Position numbers and translations under genes: made by a program. Below, piece after piece: positions 60,901 to 64,000 of a stretch of 64,000 nucleotides of DNA. Origin of the DNA: Desmodesmus armatus (lineage: Eukaryota; Chlorophyta; Chlorophyceae; Sphaeropleales; Scenedesmaceae); NCBI GenBank assembly GCA_007449985.2, contig VIIQ02000043.1, positions 80,001 to 144,000 of the forward strand, given 5' to 3'. Numbering within the stretch: the first letter of the stretch is position 1; each line of letters opens with the position of its first letter. The notes beneath the pieces were generated by a model that did no database searches, was not told the origin of the DNA, and saw only the letters and a program-made list of their open reading frames with translations.

Positions 60901-61921
60901 GTCCCTGGCAGCTAGTTGGTGGGCCAAGCTGGCAGCCATGGAGCCCGACCGGCTGGCCCACCAGGTGTGGTTAGCGGACATAGACATGATGTTGAAAGGG
61001 TGCGTCAACTGTTGGACTTTCTGTTTGTTGGAAGGATTGGAAGATATTGGCTTTGTGGAGGGGGACCTGTGGCGCTCAGGCACACCGGGGGTGACTGTTG
61101 ATTCCATCAAAGCCATCAACATCACCAAGGAAGCGGTGATGCAGGCTGCCTTGCGATATCAGGCGGCCCACTGGCAGGCTGTCGTTCTTGCTAGCGCTGA
61201 CCCTAGGGCAGGTGTGTCACTCAGCACCCATCTTAGGACGCATGCCGCATGGGTGCATGCCCTTGAGGCCAATGTAGTACATGGGAGGGACAATGCCCCG
61301 AGCTTCCATCAGCTATGCTTGCCTAGGGGGATCTTGCGGTGTTTGGGACGGTACCGGCTTGGCGGGCACCACTTGAGTGGACGCCTGCATGGTGGGGGAC
61401 AACAGCATGGGCGAACCTGCCCCCTCTGCTCTGGTAGGGGGTTGCGTGCTGAGTGGCATGACACACTTGTAGCCAGGTGTGGGGGGGACAGGCCTGAGGA
61501 CTTGCTGCATTTTGTCTTAGAGTGCCCCGCATATGATCATATCAGGGACAAGTATGCTTCAGTATTTGCCTATGGTGGTGGGGACTCAGTGCAGCGGTGC
61601 ATGCAGCTAGTGTTCGGCACCACCCACCAAACTCAGCTGGCCCGTTGCATTGCAGCTATGGACGTGTATAGAAGGCACCTGCTGGGTAAGGGCAATCTGT
61701 TTGGGGTGCGCCCTATTCAGCAACCGGACGGCTATGTGGCTGTTATGCCCTACCCAGCCTGCTTGCACCGTGCGACAAGCTTACCCCTGTCTACGCAGTT
61801 GCTCAGGCTCGGGGTTCGGCACTCTGATACCTTAGCATTGGCAGCAGGAGCACTGGTAGTAGCTGTGATGTGGGTCCTGCTCTGCCTGCTAGCACAGCAA
61901 ATGATTGGCTTGATGTGTTGA
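57956..61921 (+). CDS. LINE ORF2: AP endonuclease and reverse transcriptase
   Basis: 1321 residues from ATG 57956. Endonuclease motifs: FLETMW with Glu37, MGDLNVRVG (Asp159, Asn161), SKDHAAL (Asp274, His275). Reverse transcriptase motifs: TGKAPDLQGLTCELLK, YRPIGVGSVFGRVLDRIL, VFVDFRKAFDLVRRDL (Asp693), GTRQGSELSPLLFGLFMD and the catalytic YADD (793-796). The C-terminal part has SYGAHIWGPSM and a Cys/His cluster (CPLC at 1155, then WHDTL, CGGDRPEDLLHFVLEC). These enzymes nick target DNA and copy the element RNA there. All key residues that I can see are present. No second, restriction-like endonuclease was recognised. Confidence 0.93.
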   Translation: MEFRAFCINVGGRADERIPFTLDQHRDNPYDMYCFLETMWEAGGWGNVCFHGYQAHHCTRPAPVVRTAGRPSGGITVLLREDSPILGASTPVRVRMDASTGIVGITSDLHAITIAVCYFSPPNSNVYESGLVDAQYLQALYDCMHEAIDAGRHVLCMGDLNVRVGELTDDVQGVPMDAGPVAGLAGPVTSTVPAARQSQDRKVDNHAEGLMLGLNTCGCVLLNGRAPGDEMGRSTCFVNNGSSVVDYGIVSSGLYDSVRSFQVLDRPGELASKDHAALSVCINMQQALQAAAPTGARCPRTLRPRGQQRREYIEALHSREADLASLRAAVDAGTTSWGDAVTRLVAITRAAATETLQSHGRSPAPGSHAPWFTRDCAQARDNFRAAWQAWWRASQQQLDPLVVAGLHTTMIACRRTYKQVNRHAKRTYEHKYLQDLIETYFSDHQRDFWKVLKGGRGGTCPVTDVHEWTGHFDSIMGAQPVEQQLTAEELDTRATLYDACRRDAALFEDLNHPVTVSEVGQILGTLPTGKAPDLQGLTCELLKAPAADSGAADTAAVEGGELSYGCPPFVECVTSVMHKALTSASGGGCDELMCSKVTPVPKPQASQAPSDKDCYRPIGVGSVFGRVLDRILHRRFDRIVEREGIRAPTQCGFRGKYGCLDALFTMQHLISQVQWTGQGSSPQRSRLWAVFVDFRKAFDLVRRDLLIARCRELGVHGPFLEAVTALYDRVLVRVCVNGRLGPAFQTHRGTRQGSELSPLLFGLFMDLLHELILRRVPGAGPVIGNLRVPDVMYADDVNLLAWACHHIQQLLDCLSLFCRLFDMEVNLAKTHVVVFRRPGVTCPTDVLTYRGHALRYEDSCTYLGLQLHATKGFDTASGQLASKGRKALFGLLHLLRLHHISQGDLRMRMFDILVDPVLSYGAHIWGPSMCHKWLTDAYAGRACEADDVHFLFLRELYGAHRTASRDVLLRDTHRASLPCRWLSLAASWWAKLAAMEPDRLAHQVWLADIDMMLKGCVNCWTFCLLEGLEDIGFVEGDLWRSGTPGVTVDSIKAINITKEAVMQAALRYQAAHWQAVVLASADPRAGVSLSTHLRTHAAWVHALEANVVHGRDNAPSFHQLCLPRGILRCLGRYRLGGHHLSGRLHGGGQQHGRTCPLCSGRGLRAEWHDTLVARCGGDRPEDLLHFVLECPAYDHIRDKYASVFAYGGGDSVQRCMQLVFGTTHQTQLARCIAAMDVYRRHLLGKGNLFGVRPIQQPDGYVAVMPYPACLHRATSLPLSTQLLRLGVRHSDTLALAAGALVVAVMWVLLCLLAQQMIGLMC

Positions 61922-63014
61922 CTTCTGCCTATGTTGAGACTTGTCTGAAAGACTGACCCATGTGTGTGCGTGCACGGTGTGTGGAGACTACCAGCTTGCA
62001 GCTGAGTCATGAATGCACGATCCTATACCTGGTGTGTGTGGCAGTTGCCCTTGGTGGTGTGTGTTTTTTTGGGGGCTGGTCTTGTTTGCCGGTCTTGCTG
62101 CAGGTTTTTCTTGCAGGTGTGTCTTCCCAGTTCATCCCGTGTGGAGAGTACCGCTCAGCGGTGAAAGTATCCACTTGTAACAACCTCCCCCCCCATAATT
62201 GAGCTGGCTGAGCAACTGGTCGTGGAAGCGGACCTGGTGAGCGTGGTGCTTTGATAGAGCTTCAATCGCGCTTACGCTCTGCATATTACAGATTGACTTG
62301 GGGTGGCGCTCTGTGCAACAGATTGTGGTACAGACTTTGTACAGCGGATCGAAGCTTGGCCCTAACGCCGCAATCTGTCACACGTTCTGAAAAGAGACAA
62401 AACAGACACAGGACAGACCGTGTGCACACTGCAGCCCCACACCCAGCACATTAGCAGTCACTGCTGATACCACTCAGTGACAACAGCAGCAGTTGAGGGG
62501 GGGGGGGACGATCAGGGGGGCAGGGGTGAATACTGCAGTGGTGGGCCGCATTTCAAGTGCGGGTGTTTCTGTAGGGGATTATTGACTCGGTTGCTACTTC
62601 TCAACCACAGTCTGAGGATGCATCTGCTGCAGCTGATGACACCTCGTGGACAGCGCCCACCCTCATCCCCTAGACAAGCATGCCTGGCCCTCCACACACA
62701 CTGGTGGCACCCACATATACATTGGTGCCATTAGCTATCGGCCATGTTCACTTGTCAACCACAACATCCTTTGACCAGTGCTGCGAGACGAGACTGCACA
62801 TGACCTCACTTGCAGCGCTGCGCCTCACCTTCCCTGCCCCCCCCCCCCTTCCTGCATGCACCCAGCACATTGCCAGCAACGCACAACACCCCACTTACTG
62901 CTGCTGCTGCTGCTCGTTGTCGCTGTGCCCTCCTTACTGAATGTACCCAGCACATTGCCAGCACCAGTGAGCGCCTCTACTACAGTTGTCAAGGCTTGAC
63001 CATCCCACCTGCCT
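61922..63014. other. LINE 3' flank and spacer
   Basis: Part is probably the LINE 3' UTR. No poly-A tail is seen. Near 62896-62970 a Leu-rich frame (LLLLLLLVVAVPSLLNVPS) looks like a signal peptide and may be the first exon of the next gene, but the phase does not fit simply. Confidence 0.4.
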
Positions 63015-63094
63015 CAGCTCTGGCTGCGACCCTTGCCGCGGAAGCAGATGCCTACGAAACTGCTTTGGTAGCAGGGCCCTCCACACTTACAGAC

Positions 63095-63147
<53 letters not shown>

Positions 63148-64000
63148 GGCCACTGGCAGCATCGACCCACTGGGAACAACAGGGGACACCGACCCGGTGG
63201 CAGCAGCAGGTCTGTTCGGTACAGACCCAGCGGCGCAGGCAGCAGCATACCTCATACCTCATACTGTGGATGGTGAGGGAATGCCTGGTCAGGCCGCCTC
63301 GGATGCCAGTGCTGCTAACGAGAACGGGCGTCGCCTCCACCACCGTCAAGACGATCACCATCACCATGATCACCACCACCACAGGCATCTGACAGCACTG
63401 CTGAACACTGATGAGCTACCAGGGCCATGGAAGGTGAGCACTGCACCACCCAAAACCGTTGCGGGGCGGCCCTCAAAAAGGGTGTTAGGCGTCTCTCATC
63501 TGTATGAGGCTAGACCTCAGGCTACCGGCAGCTTTGGCTGTTGTGTGTGTGGCCAGTCGGTCGGACTCCGCCTCCCTTCTCCTTACCCACAAAACAAACA
63601 CCCCTCAAACCACTGTTTTCTGGTGCTTCTATCATGGGTGCACTTGAGCATGATGCATCCCAGGTGAGGCAAATAAAAACACAGGTTCAGCCCGGCAACT
63701 TCTCCAAAGCACCATACGTGTCTGCTTCCTCTGCAGCCTGCGGACATGAGTGTCTCTATCATGCCTGCACACATAGCACCACATACCCAGCGTGTAAGTG
63801 TTGCTGCTGCTGCTGCTGCCGCTGCTGCTGTGTATCACCCCTGACTGTACCGCCAACCCACCCCATCAGCCCATCATGGCCGACCCAGCCCTGGGGGTTC
63901 TAACAGTTACTGCTACCTTTACCCTCCACTCACGCCCTGGTTCTACCAAGAAGATCTACCTTGACTTTACTGGTAAGACCCACCACGGTGCACCACAGCC
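63015..64000 (+). CDS. Putative secreted metallopeptidase, 5' part, cut by window end
   Basis: Exons to 63433, 63737-63793 and 63870-63972 join in phase 0; the next intron runs past 64000. The first has poly-Ala coded by (CAG/GCA)n near 63098-63145, then DPAAQAAAYLIPHTVDGEG and a His/Asp-rich run (RQDDHHHHDHHHHRH). The last reads VLTVTATFTLHSRPGSTKKI and YLDFTG. A LHS-PG-x-YLDF-G pattern is familiar to me from the early part of zinc metallopeptidases in algae and bacteria. The catalytic HExxH would lie beyond the window, so the call rests on that one motif. The start is not fixed. Confidence 0.35.

Larger units (their letters stand above)
55674..61921 (+). mobile_element. Non-LTR retrotransposon (LINE), both ORFs open
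   Basis: Two long frames joined by TGATG encode a Gln-rich coiled-coil ORF1 and an ORF2 with AP endonuclease and reverse transcriptase. Nothing in either frame is broken, unlike many genomic LINE copies, so it may be young or active. True ends, target-site duplications and a poly-A or repeat tail were not found. Coordinates given are those of the ORFs only. The type is that of APE-encoding LINEs; clade placement needs a tree. Confidence 0.9.

Overview
The window is nuclear DNA of a eukaryote, most probably a chlorophycean green alga. Genes are split by many introns of about 100-600 bp with GTGAGT-type donors and TGCAG acceptors. Exons are full of CAG/GCN-coded poly-Gln, poly-Ala and poly-Ser runs. 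CTG, TAC, poly-G and poly-C tracts are common, and an F-box/LRR gene and a LINE resemble algal families. The species is not proven by anything here. There are no bacterial features, CRISPR arrays or recognisable tRNA/rRNA genes.

Layout. 1-3014: 3' part of an RGG-box, Gln-rich protein gene. 3357-8324: two short unrecognised genes (one minus, one plus strand) between arms of a perfect 109-bp inverted repeat. 8941-20390: an F-box/LRR gene whose second intron (about 9 kb) holds (TAC)n tracts and three copies of a 2.7-kb element built as R-I-R, an LTR-like architecture. 22060-25158: a complete U1A/U2B''-type spliceosomal RNA-binding protein gene. 26328-32259: a complete ubiquitin-specific protease of USP36/42 type. 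35152-36412: an unrecognised gene. 36821-40379: a gene with a TFIIS N-terminal-like domain. 41189-46820: a giant RS/poly-Gln/poly-Ala protein. 46965-49027: an unrecognised three-exon gene. 50188-52000 (minus): an unrecognised multi-exon gene. 53007-54391: an Ala-rich protein with a Cys-rich tail. 55674-61921: an apparently intact non-LTR retrotransposon (ORF1 coiled coil; ORF2 AP endonuclease plus reverse transcriptase). 63015-64000: 5' part of a putative secreted metallopeptidase, cut by the window end.

The most striking signal is recurrent. In at least five unrelated genes the introns contain tandem copies of a neighbouring exon's edge, each carrying its splice site: RGG gene, U1A/U2B'' gene, USP gene, TFIIS-like gene and the minus-strand gene. 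In two more places the last coding bases are copied into the 3' flank. Periods are about 100-300 bp and the copies often border CTG tracts. In the USP gene two copied donor sites lie in the arm of a strong hairpin. The genome seems to grow introns by short tandem duplication across exon-intron junctions, leaving arrays of decoy splice sites.

Several otherwise good genes (RGG, LRR, RS/poly-Gln, 46965-49027) need a one-base frame correction, usually near a homopolymer. This may be residual assembly error or real decay; the sequence alone cannot decide.
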